Positions 32,065-41,800 of a stretch of DNA of 64,000 nucleotides are shown here, piece after piece. Position 1 is the first letter of the stretch. Every line of letters starts with the position of its first letter. The notes beneath the pieces were generated by a model, which saw only the letters and a program-made list of their open reading frames with translations, was not told the DNA's origin and did no database searches. A program made the position numbers and the translations under genes. The DNA comes from JAIVGV01 sp036389335 (GTDB lineage Bacteria > Acidobacteriota > Blastocatellia > Pyrinomonadales > Pyrinomonadaceae), in assembly GCA_036389335.1 (NCBI GenBank), contig DASVQC010000004.1, forward strand, positions 28,914 to 92,913. Direction: 5' to 3'.

Positions 32065-34761
32065 ATGACGACACGCACGGACGGCGCGCTCGGCGCGCTC
32101 CACGAACATTTCGGCTTTGCGGAGTTCCGAGAGGGGCAGCGCGAGGTCATCGACTCGATCCTCGAAGGCCACGACACGGTCGTCGTGATGCCGACGGGCG
32201 GCGGAAAATCCCTCTGCTTCCAGCTCCCCGCGCTGATGCGCGAGGGCGCGACGGTCGTCGTCTCCCCGCTCATCGCGCTGATGAAGGATCAGGTCGACGC
32301 GCTGCGCGCGCGGGGCCTGCCCGCCACCTTCGTCAACAGCTCCATCGATTTCGAGGAGCAGAAGGAGCGCATCCGCAGCCTCCGCCGCGGCGAGCTGAAG
32401 CTCGTCTACGTCGCGCCCGAGCGTTTCCGCAGCACACACTTCGTCGAGGCCCTGCAGAGCGCGAACGTCTCGCTCTTCGCCGTGGACGAGGCGCACTGCG
32501 TCTCGACTTGGGGGCACGACTTCCGCCCCGACTTCCTCCGCCTGCGCCACGCCATCGAGCAGATCGGTCGCCCGCAGGTCGTCGCCCTCACCGCCACGGC
32601 CACGCCTTACGTCCGCGCCGACATCATCGAGCAGCTCGGCCTGAGGGAACCGCGCGCGTTCGTCTCCGGCTTCGACCGCCCGAACCTCTCTTTGCGGGTC
32701 GTCCACACGCAGAAGGATCGCGAGAAGATCACGCACATCCGCGCGCTCGCCGCCGCGGGCGGGTCGGGGATCGTCTACGCCTCGACGCGCAAGTCGGTCG
32801 AGCAGGTCGCGCGCCGCCTGCAGGACGCGGGGCTCAGCGTCGTCGGCTACCACGCCGGGATGGAGGACTCGGAGCGCGTGCGCGCGCAGGATCAGTTCAT
32901 GTCGGGCGCGCGACAGATGATCGTCGCCACCAACGCCTTCGGCATGGGCATCGACAAGCCCGACATCCGCTTCGTCGCGCACTACCAGATGCCCGGCTCC
33001 ATCGAGGCCTACTATCAGGAGATCGGTCGCGCCGGTCGCGACGGGCTGCCCTCGGCCTGCGCGCTGCTCTTCAACTACGCCGACAAGCGCACGCAGGACT
33101 ACTTCATCGAAGGCTCCTACCCGCCGCCCGAACTGATCGCCAAGGTCTACGAGGCGCTCGTCGCGACCGGCGAGCGGCGCATCGAGCTTTCGACGAAGGA
33201 GATCGCCGCGCGCGCCGCCGTCCGCAACGAGATGGCCGTGCAGTCGGCGCTCATCACCCTCGAAAAGGCGGGGCACATCGAGCGCGGCGCGGGGGCCGAG
33301 AACCGCGCGTCCGTGCGGCTGCTGATGCCCTCGCACCTCGCCCGCGAGACCGTGGGCGCGAAGCGGAGCGCGCGCGACAAGCTCATGCTCTTCGCCCTGC
33401 TCGGCGGGCACGACGTGAACGAGCGCGCCGACACGGAGCTGAACGTCGCCGACCTCGCCGAATCGCTCGAACTCGATCTGAACGGCGCGCGCCGCGCGCT
33501 CTCGTCGCTCGCCGAAGCGGGCGTCATCTCGTACCAGCCCGCGCGCCGCACGCGGGGCGTCCTCATGCTCGACGAGCGGCCCGCGCGCCGCCTGAACGTC
33601 CGGCCCCAAGACCTCGCGCGCCGCGCCGCGCTCGAACAACGCAAGCTGCGCGAGATGATCTCGTTCTGCTACACCGAAGACTGTTACCGCGCCTTCATCC
33701 TCGACTACTTCGGCGACCGCTCGCACGCCCCGACCTGCGGCAAGTGCGGCAACTGCCTCGGCGAGAGGGCGAACGCGCCGCGCGATCCCCAAGCCGTCCC
33801 CGTCGCCCCCGCGAGCGCACTCGACCGGCGACTCCGAGAGCAGACGCCCGCGGGCCGCGAGCTTGAGTACGAGCTGGACGATCAGTCGCGCCGCACGCGC
33901 GGGCTGCGCGAGGCCGAGTCGGCGGCGACCAATTCCGCCGCGCTGCGCGCGTCACTCGAAGGTGAGGTCGCCGCCGCGTTCCCCGCCGGCGCGGGCGACG
34001 CGGACTTCGCGGTGACGGAGGCGCGCGAGCTGAACGAGGCGGAGCGTCTGTGCGTGAGGAAGATTCTCGCGTGCGCGGCGCGCATGGAGGGCCGCTTCGG
34101 CAAGGGCGTCCTCGCCGCCACGCTGCGCGGCTCGCGCTCGGCCAAGATCGCGCAGTCGGGCCTCGACCGGCTCACCACCTACGGCATCCTCTCAGACCTC
34201 ACGCAGGACGAGATCATGCTCTACGTCGACGCGCTCGTCTCCGCGGGCGCGCTGCGCGTCACGGGCGGCGCTTACCCGACCGTGCAACTGACCGCCGCGG
34301 GCAGCGACGTGATGCGCGAGCGCGCCCAGATCAAACTCGCGCTCCCGTCGTTCGCCCCCGCGGCGCAGGCGCGCGCCGGGTCTTCGTCGGCGTCGTTCTC
34401 GTCGGGCGCGACCGGCGCGGCGGCGGCGGCAACGGCGAAGCGCGTCTCCACCGTGGACGAGACTTACGCCTTCTACAACGCGGGCATGACCATCGAGGAG
34501 ATTTGCGAGCAGCGCGGCCTGACGGCGATGACCGTCGAGAAGCACCTCGCCGACTGCATCACGGAGGGCCGCCCCTTCGATCTCTCCCGACACGTCTCGG
34601 AGGCGGATCGCGCGCTCATCGAGCAGGCGGTCGCACAGCATGGGGCCGAACGCCTCAAGCCCCTGCGCGACGCGCTCCCCTACCGCGTCACCTACCGCAT
34701 GATCCGCTTCGTCGTCGCCGACCTCCAACGAACAACCGAGCGCGCCGACTCGCCGGGCTGA
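32065..34761 (+). CDS. recQ: RecQ family ATP-dependent DNA helicase
   Basis: An 898-residue helicase, longer than the roughly 600 residues usual for bacterial RecQ. The helicase core has Walker A TGGGKS (44-49), DEAH at 141-144 with the aromatic loop CVSTWGHDFRPDF after it, and motif VI GRAGRDG. The zinc-binding region has CYTEDC (535-540) and CGKCGNC (558-564). Then comes a winged-helix RQC region, a poorly conserved linker, a second RQC/HRDC-like stretch (about 650-770) and a C-terminal helix-turn-helix domain (about 800-890, MTIEEICEQRGLTAMTVEKHL). The ATG at 32065 is where similarity begins; the frame upstream is noise. It unwinds DNA in recombination and fork repair. Confidence 0.93.
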   Translation: MTTRTDGALGALHEHFGFAEFREGQREVIDSILEGHDTVVVMPTGGGKSLCFQLPALMREGATVVVSPLIALMKDQVDALRARGLPATFVNSSIDFEEQKERIRSLRRGELKLVYVAPERFRSTHFVEALQSANVSLFAVDEAHCVSTWGHDFRPDFLRLRHAIEQIGRPQVVALTATATPYVRADIIEQLGLREPRAFVSGFDRPNLSLRVVHTQKDREKITHIRALAAAGGSGIVYASTRKSVEQVARRLQDAGLSVVGYHAGMEDSERVRAQDQFMSGARQMIVATNAFGMGIDKPDIRFVAHYQMPGSIEAYYQEIGRAGRDGLPSACALLFNYADKRTQDYFIEGSYPPPELIAKVYEALVATGERRIELSTKEIAARAAVRNEMAVQSALITLEKAGHIERGAGAENRASVRLLMPSHLARETVGAKRSARDKLMLFALLGGHDVNERADTELNVADLAESLELDLNGARRALSSLAEAGVISYQPARRTRGVLMLDERPARRLNVRPQDLARRAALEQRKLREMISFCYTEDCYRAFILDYFGDRSHAPTCGKCGNCLGERANAPRDPQAVPVAPASALDRRLREQTPAGRELEYELDDQSRRTRGLREAESAATNSAALRASLEGEVAAAFPAGAGDADFAVTEARELNEAERLCVRKILACAARMEGRFGKGVLAATLRGSRSAKIAQSGLDRLTTYGILSDLTQDEIMLYVDALVSAGALRVTGGAYPTVQLTAAGSDVMRERAQIKLALPSFAPAAQARAGSSSASFSSGATGAAAAATAKRVSTVDETYAFYNAGMTIEEICEQRGLTAMTVEKHLADCITEGRPFDLSRHVSEADRALIEQAVAQHGAERLKPLRDALPYRVTYRMIRFVVADLQRTTERADSPG

Positions 34762-34840
34762 GTCGAAACGATTACAATCGCGCCGAACACTCCCACGACC
34801 ACGATGACGACAACCGTGCCGAAGACTATCGACGACTAAA

Positions 34841-35062
34841 ATGCCCACAACGAACACCGCGCCCGACCGGGCCATGACCGAAATACAGCCCGAGCTGCCG
34901 CCCGTCGCGCCGCACGATCCCGTCGCGCCCGACCCCTCGCAGCCGGAGCCGCTGCCGCTGCCGCCCGATTCTCCGACGCCGCGCGCGCCCGTCACCGAGC
35001 CCGACCCGGTCCGGCCCGTGGGCGACCCGTTGCCGCAGGAGCCGCCGCGCCTCGCCCGATGA
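34841..35062 (+). CDS. Short proline-rich protein
   Basis: A 73-residue ORF of very high Pro content (PELPPVAPHDPVAPDPS, PLPLPPDSPTPRAP) whose stop overlaps the start of the YheT-like gene (ATGA at 35059-35062). The overlap is the main argument for a real, translationally coupled gene. There is no domain, no signal and no catalytic residue. It may be a disordered linker-type peptide or a leader ORF. Confidence 0.45.
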   Translation: MPTTNTAPDRAMTEIQPELPPVAPHDPVAPDPSQPEPLPLPPDSPTPRAPVTEPDPVRPVGDPLPQEPPRLAR

Positions 35063-36108
35063 CGCGCGAAGCGATTGACCTCGAAGCGGTCGCGCGCCGC
35101 CTCGCGTCGAAGCCTTTCACGGCGCACCGCCTCTTCCAGAGCGGGCACGCGCAGACGCTCGCGGCTTACGCCTTCCCGCGCCGCGCGCGCCTGCTGCGCG
35201 AAGCGGCGGCGGACGAGCCGCGCCTCTTCGAGACCGAAGCCAACGTCAGCGTGCTCGTGCGCTGCCGCTGGCAGGCGCGGAGAGAGTCCGCGCCGACGCT
35301 CCTGCTCGTACACGGGCTGGAAGGGTCGAGCGAATCGACCTACGTCCTCGGCACCGCCGAGAAGGCGCACCGCGCGGGCTTCAACGCGCTGCGCATGAAC
35401 ATCCGCAGTTGCGGAGACACGCAGCACCTCTCGCCCACGCTCTACCACAGCGGGCTCACGCATGACCTGCGCGCCGTCGTCGAACAGCTCTCGGCGCGCG
35501 ACCGGCTCGCGGAGATTTTCCTCGCGGGCTTCTCGCTCGGCGGCAACCAGTGTCTGAAGCTCGCGGGCGAGTGGGGCGCGGGCGCGCCGCGCGCCCTCAA
35601 AGGCGTGTGCGCCGTCTCGCCCTCGCTCGATCTCTCGACCTGCGCCGACGCCATCTCCCGGCGGCAGAATTTTCTCTACAGCCGGAAGTTCATCCGCAGC
35701 CTCAAGCGCCGGATGGGACGCGCCGCCGAGCTCTACCCCGAACGCTACGACACGGCGCGGCTGAAGTTCGTGCGCACGATCCGCGACTTCGACTCGCACT
35801 ACACCGCGCCGCACGCCGGATTCCGCGACGCCGACGACTACTACGCGCGTTCGAGCGCGCTGCAATTCGTCCCCTCGATCCGCGTCCCCACGCTCGTCGT
35901 CCACGCCGAAGACGATCCGCTCGTCCCGTTCGACTCGTTCCGCGGCCCCGCGCTCGGCGCGAACCCCTGCGTCGTCTTCCTCGCGACGCGGCGCGGCGGG
36001 CACGTCGGCTTTCTGGCCGACGGGGGCGCGCGCGGCGAGGATCGCTTCTGGGCGGAGAACCGCGTCGTCGAGTTCTGCCGCCTGCTGCGCGAAGCGGCTT
36101 CGCACTAA
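35059..36108 (+). CDS. YheT family alpha/beta-hydrolase
   Basis: A 349-residue protein of the YheT/ABHD1-3 type. It shows SGHAQTL (28-34), the oxyanion region LLLVHGLEGSSES (81-93), the nucleophile elbow GFSLGGN with Ser159, VHAEDDPLVP (acid, about 294-303) and GGHVGF with the catalytic His near 325. The family are esterases or lipases with poorly known substrates. It starts four bases inside the preceding short ORF. A palindromic repeat follows it. Confidence 0.92.
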   Translation: MTREAIDLEAVARRLASKPFTAHRLFQSGHAQTLAAYAFPRRARLLREAAADEPRLFETEANVSVLVRCRWQARRESAPTLLLVHGLEGSSESTYVLGTAEKAHRAGFNALRMNIRSCGDTQHLSPTLYHSGLTHDLRAVVEQLSARDRLAEIFLAGFSLGGNQCLKLAGEWGAGAPRALKGVCAVSPSLDLSTCADAISRRQNFLYSRKFIRSLKRRMGRAAELYPERYDTARLKFVRTIRDFDSHYTAPHAGFRDADDYYARSSALQFVPSIRVPTLVVHAEDDPLVPFDSFRGPALGANPCVVFLATRRGGHVGFLADGGARGEDRFWAENRVVEFCRLLREAASH

Positions 36109-36145
36109 TTTACTGCGCCGTTCGTTGGCGGCGTCCTAATTCGAT

Positions 36146-36249
36146 TTTCCTCCGTGCCCCCTCCGTGTCCTCCGTGACTCCGTGGTGAGTGCTTAAGTCT
36201 CTTACCTCACCACGGAGTCACGGAGATCACAGAGATGGCACGGAGGAAA
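36146..36249. repeat. Palindromic intergenic repeat, family A copy 2
   Basis: The left arm 36146-36189 and right arm 36206-36249 are near-perfect complements (CTCACCACGGAGTCACGGAG in the right arm) around a 16-base loop. The motif words (CCACGGAG, CACAGAG, CTCCGTG) are shared with the copy at 26471-26582. Confidence 0.85.
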
Positions 36250-36381
36250 GCCGGAATCAAGTCACTACTCGTTCGTTTGTTGACGCGCCGCGCCCGGTCG
36301 AAATAAGCTATCGTCAGCCCCAACGAACGTTACGCGAGATTGGGCCGCCCGGAGGATGGAAGCGGGTTTTCCCTCTGACAG

Positions 36382-37725
36382 ATGATCGTCGCGCTGAAAA
36401 TCTTCGCCGTCTTTCTGCTGGTCTTAGCCAACGGCTTCTTCGTCGCCTCCGAGTTCTCGATGGTCGGGGTGCGCCGGATGCGCATCGCCACGCTCGCCGA
36501 AGGCGGCGACGCCCGCGCCCGCCGCGTCCTCGCCCTCAAGGACAACCTCGGGGCCTACATCTCCGCCACGCAGCTCGGCATCACGCTCGCCTCGCTCGGC
36601 CTCGGCTGGCTCGGCGAGCCGACGGTCGCGCACGTCCTCGAAATGCCGCTCGCCGGGCTCCCCGAAGTGTGGCGTCACGCCGTCGCCTTCGTCGTCGGCT
36701 TCTCGATCATCACGGCGTTCCACATCGTCTTCGGCGAGCAGGTGCCGAAGATGCTCGGCATCGAGAGGGCCGAGCGCGTCGTGCTCTTCACCTCGTCGGT
36801 GATGGTGCTCTTCTCGAAGGTCTTCAGCCTGCCGATCCGCGCGCTCAACTGGGCGGGCACGCGCGTAGTGCGCCTCTTCGGGATGCACACCTCCGCCGAG
36901 CACGCCTCGACCTACACGGAGGAGGAGCTGAAGCAGCTCGTCGACATCTCGCACCAGAGCGGCCACATCGAGGCGGGCGAGCGGCAGCTCATCAACCGCG
37001 TCTTCGACTTCTCCGAGGCCGAGGTGCGCGAGGCGATGGTGCCGCGCACGGCGGTCTCGGCCCTGCCCGTCACCGCCACGCTCGAAGAGGCGGAGCGCGC
37101 CTTCTGCGAGCTGGGCTACTCGCGCCTGCCCGTCTACCGCGAGCGGCTGGACGACGTGGTCGGCGTGCTCTTCATGAAAGACATCATGCCGTGCCTGCGG
37201 CAGAGCGCGCCCGAGCAGTTCGACGTGGAGCGGATGATGCACCAGCCGCTCTTCGTCCCGGCGGCGGCGCGCCTCGGCTCCGTGCTCGCGCAGATGCAGT
37301 CGGCGCGCACGCACATCGCCTTCGTCGTGGACGAGCACGGCGGCATCGAAGGGATCGTCACGCTCGAAGACTTGCTCGAAGAGATCGTCGGCGAGATCAA
37401 CGACGAGTACGACGAGGAGACGCGCGCGCAGATCGCGGAGCAGCCCGACGGGACATACCTTCTCGACGGGATGCTGGCGGTGCGCGACGCCAACCGCCAC
37501 TTCAAGTTGAAGCTGCCGGAGGAGGCGGGCTACACGACCGTCGCCGGCTTCATGCTCGCGCGCGCCGGGCGCATCCTCAAGCCCGGCGAGACCGTCGATC
37601 ACGAGGGCGCGACCTTCGCCGTCGAGCGCGTCGATAGACACCGCATCCGCCGCGTCCGCTTCACGCCCGCCCCCGCCGCCGAGGCGGACGCGCCCGCCGA
37701 GCAGACGGCGACCGCGGCTGACTAG
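36382..37725 (+). CDS. CNNM/CorC-type (hemolysin C family) membrane protein
   Basis: A 447-residue protein. The N-terminal DUF21/CNNM transmembrane domain (about 1-190) includes LANGFFVASEFSMVGVRR and SATQLGITLASLGLGWLGEP. Two CBS domains cover about 205-335 (EAMVPRTAVSALP, MMHQPLFVPAA), with the DEHGG-IEGIVTLEDLLEEIVGEI motif at their end. The C-terminal CorC_HlyC domain covers about 345-430. Members act in Mg2+/Co2+ efflux; the hemolysin name is historical. The start at 36382 lacks a close ribosome-binding site. It converges on the gene at 37904, with a terminator between. Confidence 0.93.
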   Translation: MIVALKIFAVFLLVLANGFFVASEFSMVGVRRMRIATLAEGGDARARRVLALKDNLGAYISATQLGITLASLGLGWLGEPTVAHVLEMPLAGLPEVWRHAVAFVVGFSIITAFHIVFGEQVPKMLGIERAERVVLFTSSVMVLFSKVFSLPIRALNWAGTRVVRLFGMHTSAEHASTYTEEELKQLVDISHQSGHIEAGERQLINRVFDFSEAEVREAMVPRTAVSALPVTATLEEAERAFCELGYSRLPVYRERLDDVVGVLFMKDIMPCLRQSAPEQFDVERMMHQPLFVPAAARLGSVLAQMQSARTHIAFVVDEHGGIEGIVTLEDLLEEIVGEINDEYDEETRAQIAEQPDGTYLLDGMLAVRDANRHFKLKLPEEAGYTTVAGFMLARAGRILKPGETVDHEGATFAVERVDRHRIRRVRFTPAPAAEADAPAEQTATAAD

Positions 37726-37849
37726 AGTCCGCCCACGGATCGGCCCGACGTTCACTCTCTGTTATAAGAAGCACTCGCCGGGGAGCGGTTGAGAAAGTCT
37801 CGTCAGGCGCTGTTTGTTGGAAGCTGTTAGGGAAGTCAGATTCTAAACA

Positions 37850-37882
37850 GGCGGGCCCGCGATTTATCGTCGCGGGCCCGCC
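37850..37882. terminator. Bidirectional terminator hairpin
   Basis: GGCGGGCCCGCGA (37850-37862) pairs perfectly with TCGCGGGCCCGCC (37870-37882) around a 7-base loop. It lies between converging genes. No long T-run follows on either strand. Confidence 0.65.
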
Positions 37883-37903
37883 CCGTCTGGCGTGCTTCAT
37901 CGC

Positions 37904-38803
37904 CTACTTCGTGATCCGTTTGAGGAGCCGCGTCGCATGATTGCGCGCGATGAGCGGGATGCGCTCGTCGGTGGAGAGGTCTGTGAGGAGCGGCGCGAGC
38001 GCCGTCTTGTCGGAGACCCCGTCGCGGTCGAGGAGGATTTCGAGCCGCTTGAGCACCCTCACCGTCTCGGTCGGCTGGTACTGGCGCGCGACGTCGATGT
38101 CGAAGACGAAGAGCTGCTGCTCCGTGATGCGGCGGTACTCCTTGACGAGCGCCGACGCCTGCTCGTTGTTCGTCCAGTTGAACTCGGTCGTGCGCTCGCG
38201 CGTGCCGCGCCTCATGCGCAGGTGGTAGGTGCCGAGGTGCGGGAACTGCTTCTCCGCCTGATAGCTCTCGGCGGAGTCTAAAAACTTCAGCGCCTCCCAC
38301 GCCGAGACGATGCGCGCGAACGCCGACGGCGTGATGTCGAGCGGCTCGGTGAACGGCTGCTCCTCGTTCTTACGCTCGAAGGTGATCTGCCCGTGCCCCG
38401 CCGCGTCGTGCTCGACGACGACGCGGCGCACGTCGAACTCCGGCTGCGCGAACTCGTAGGCGTAGCTGACCCCGTCCGCCGCCGCCGCCTTCTCGCCGCC
38501 CTTCGCCGCCGCGCCCGACTGATCGGGCGACTGCCCCGCCCCGCCCCTCGCCTCCGCGTTCTTCTTAACCGGCTCGGGGGTCGTGGCGGCGGCGGCGGTC
38601 GCGCCCGGCTGCGAGGCGGCGGTTTCGTCGCCCCGCTCGTTCTTCTTCGCGGGCGCGGCCTCGGCGGGGGCCGACTGCTTCGCCTGCGGCGACGGCTTGC
38701 GCGCCGCCGCCGCCTTCCGCTTCTGCGCCGGAGTGGCAATCGCCGCGCCCGAGACGAGCGCGGCGATCAGCGTCAACCCTGTGAGTGTCCTTTTCAAACT
38801 CAT
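37904..38803 (-). CDS. Exported Ala/Lys/Pro-rich hypothetical protein
   Basis: A 299-residue protein with a signal peptide (about 1-26, LTLIAALVSGAAIATPAQ) and an 85-residue disordered Ala/Lys/Pro/Gly-rich stretch. A folded C-terminal domain (about 110-299) contains VSYAYEFAQPEFDVRRVVVEH and an armadillo-like ending (LLTDLSTDERIPLIARNHATRLL). It is not recognised. Its ATG overlaps the stop of smc (ATGA), so it is cotranscribed with smc, although export makes a shared job unlikely. Confidence 0.85.
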   Translation of the reverse strand: MSLKRTLTGLTLIAALVSGAAIATPAQKRKAAAARKPSPQAKQSAPAEAAPAKKNERGDETAASQPGATAAAATTPEPVKKNAEARGGAGQSPDQSGAAAKGGEKAAAADGVSYAYEFAQPEFDVRRVVVEHDAAGHGQITFERKNEEQPFTEPLDITPSAFARIVSAWEALKFLDSAESYQAEKQFPHLGTYHLRMRRGTRERTTEFNWTNNEQASALVKEYRRITEQQLFVFDIDVARQYQPTETVRVLKRLEILLDRDGVSDKTALAPLLTDLSTDERIPLIARNHATRLLKRITK

Positions 38804-41800
38804 TCGAAGGCGACCGAGACCAGCTTCGAGACGCCCGCCTCTTCCATCGTCACGCCGTAGAGCGCGCGCGCCGTCTCCATCGTGCGCTTGCTGTGTGTGA
38901 TGACGAGGAACTGCGTCTCGGTTGCCATCTCGGCGATCTTGGCCGTGAAGCGCCCGATGTTCGCCTCGTCGAGCGGCGCGTCCACCTCGTCGAGCAGGCA
39001 GAAGGGCGAGGGGCTGTAGCGGAAGATGGCGAGGACGAGCGCGAGCGCCGCCATCGCCTTCTCGCCGCCCGAGAGCAGCAGCACGTTTTGCAGGCGCTTG
39101 CCGGGCGGCTGCGCCACGATGTCGATGCCGGATTCGAGGATGTCGTCGGCGTCGATCATGCTCATCTCGCCGCGACCGCCCCCGAAAAGCTCGACGAAGA
39201 GCTGGCCGAAGTTGCGGTTGATCTCCTCGAAGGCGTGGCGGAAGCGTTCGCGCGAGCGCTTCTTGATCTCGCGCAGGGCCTCTTCGGTCGAAGCGATGCC
39301 GTCCTCGATGTCCTTGCGCTGCGTGGTGAGGAAGACGAAACGCTCTTCCGCCTCGCCCAGCTCTTCGAGCGCCATCAGGTTCACCGCGCCGAAGCCTTCG
39401 AGCCGCGCGCGCAGCTCCTCGACGCGCGCCCGCCCCGCTTCGAGATCGAACTCCGCGTCGGGTGAGTCAGCCGCGACGATCTCTTCGAGCGTCTGCGAGA
39501 GTTCCGTGACGCACGCCTCGCGCAAATAGTTCAGACGCGCGGCGGCCTCCGCGCGGTTGATCTCCAACTGCGCGCGCGCCTCGCGCGCTTCAGCCGCGCG
39601 GCGGTTCAGCCCGCTCAACTCTTCGGCCAGCTCGTCGGCGCGGGCGCGCGCCGCGCCCAAGCGTCCCGTCGCGCGCTCGACCTCGGTCTGCAAACGCTCC
39701 GCCTCGCTCTCGACCGTGCCCGCGCTCTCCTCCATCTCGGCGAGCGCGCCCCTCACTTCCGCGAGGCGCGCGCGCATCTCCTCGATCTCGGCGGCGTGGC
39801 GTTCGAGCCGCGCTTCGAGGTCTGCCGACTCGGCCTCCGTCCGGCGCAATTCGGAGGCGGTCGCGCGGCGACGCTCCGCCGCCGCCGCGGCAGCCGCGCG
39901 CTCGCCGCTCAGCCGCTCGCTCTCGACCTCCGCCCTGCGCCGCGCCTCCGCCAAGACTTCGCCCGCCGCCGCGACCGCCAGCGTCGCCGCGAGCCGAGAG
40001 CCTTCCGCCGCCTCAAGCTCCGCGCGCTGCGTCGCGTGCCGCCCCCCGATCTCCCGGCGCTCCTCGGCGAGCCGCGCCGCGTCTTCGGCGACGACGCGCG
40101 TGTGCCGCGCCGCGCGCTCGACCTCCTGCGCGAGCTGCGCCGCCGAGAGTTCGCGCGCCACCTGCTCGCGCTCCTCCCTGCCGATCTGCTCGTTCAACAA
40201 AAGCAGCGTCTCTTCCAGCTCGACGAGGCGCGCGCGCGCCGCGCTCAGAGAGTCTTCCGCCGAGACGACTTCCGAGGCGAGATCGGCGGCGCGCGTCTCA
40301 AGCTCGCGCATCTCGCGCTTGAACGCCAAGAGCCCGGTCGCCTCGTCGACCTGCGCCGCGCCGCCCGCGCCGACGAGTTGGCCGCCCGAGACCCACTCGC
40401 CGTCGGGCGTCACGTAAAGCTCGCCCGTCTCGTAGGAGCCCGCGGTCGCCTCTTCCAGACTCGCGACGATGCGCGCGCCCATCTCGCGCCGCAGCGTCCG
40501 GTTCAAAACCGTCAGCAGCTCGCGCGGCGCGCCGAGCACGTCCGAGAGCCGCACGTCGCGCGCGCCGAGATCGGCGACGGTGGCGCGCGAGTAGAGTTCG
40601 CCCGCCTCCGCGTCGTCCACGCCCGCGCCCTGAATCCCCGCGACGAGGAAGGTGGCCCTCCCCGCGCCGCTCGCGGCGAGCCACGCGGCGGCGCGCGCCG
40701 CGTCGTCCGGCGTCGGCACGATGACGGTCTGCAAGTAGCCGCCGAAGATGCCTTCGACCGCGCGCTCCCACTGCGGCTCGACCCTCAGCATGTCGGCGAG
40801 CGTCCCGACGGTGTGAAAGTCCTTCGACGGATCGCGCTCCGCCTCGTCTAACAGCTCGTCCGAGAAGATGCGCTGGACGGCCTGCGAGTAGAGAGAGCGC
40901 TTGGCGTCCAGCTCCGCGAGAGTTTCGAGGCGGTTGCGCACGCGCGCGGCGTCCTCGCGCATCCGCGCGTACTCGTCGAGCGTGGCCGAGACGAGGCCGC
41001 GCGCGGCGGCGACGCCCACGGCGGCGGCCTCGCGCTCGACGAGCAGTTTGTCGAGACGACCGCGCGCGGCGTCGATCTCGATCTGCAAGGCGGCGGCCTT
41101 CGACTCGAACTCGGCGTGCGCGGCGCGTGCGCGCTCGCCCTCGCGCTCCAGCCCTTCGGCTTGCGCGGCGAGCCGTTCGAGCGTCGCTTCGAGCTGGCGA
41201 CCGATCTCGGACAGGCGCTCGGCGACCGCCGTGTGCGTTAACAGTTCCGCGCGCGCCGACTCGATCTGCGATTCGGCGTCGAGCACTTCGTTCAGGAGCC
41301 GCGCGTAGTCGGCCTCCGCCGAGCGGAGTGACGCGGCGCTCCGCTCGCTCTCGTCGCGCAGGCGCGTCTCGCCCGCGCGCAAAGTCTCGCCCTCGGCGCG
41401 CACGCTCGCCAGCCGCCCGCGCAGGGCTTCCACCTGCGACTCGACGTCGCGGGTGCGCTGTTCGAGCGATTCGGCCTGCTCCTCGCGGTAGGCGCGCTCG
41501 CGCTCGCGGCGGTCGCGGCGCAGCGCGGCGTCGGCGACCGCCGCGCGCGCCGTGGCGAGTTCGTCCTCGCGCTCGCGCGCGGTGGCCGTGGCGCTCCGGG
41601 TCTCTTCGCCGCGGTCTTCAAGCTCGGAGGCGAGGGCGCGCTCCTCGTCGCCCGCCGCGTCGAGCTGCGCGCGCAGGGTTTCGAGCGAGAGGTTGAGCGT
41701 GCGCTCCTCGGCGGCGTAGACGCGGCGCAGCAGCTCGCGCAGCTCTTCCTTGAGCGAGCGGTAGCGGCGCGCCTTCGCGGCCTGACGGCGCAGGCTCCCG

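Noticed and set aside
31840..36105. Long minus-strand frames opposite RecQ and the YheT-like hydrolase
   Set aside because: Both are antisense to genes with intact motifs and have charged, low-complexity translations.
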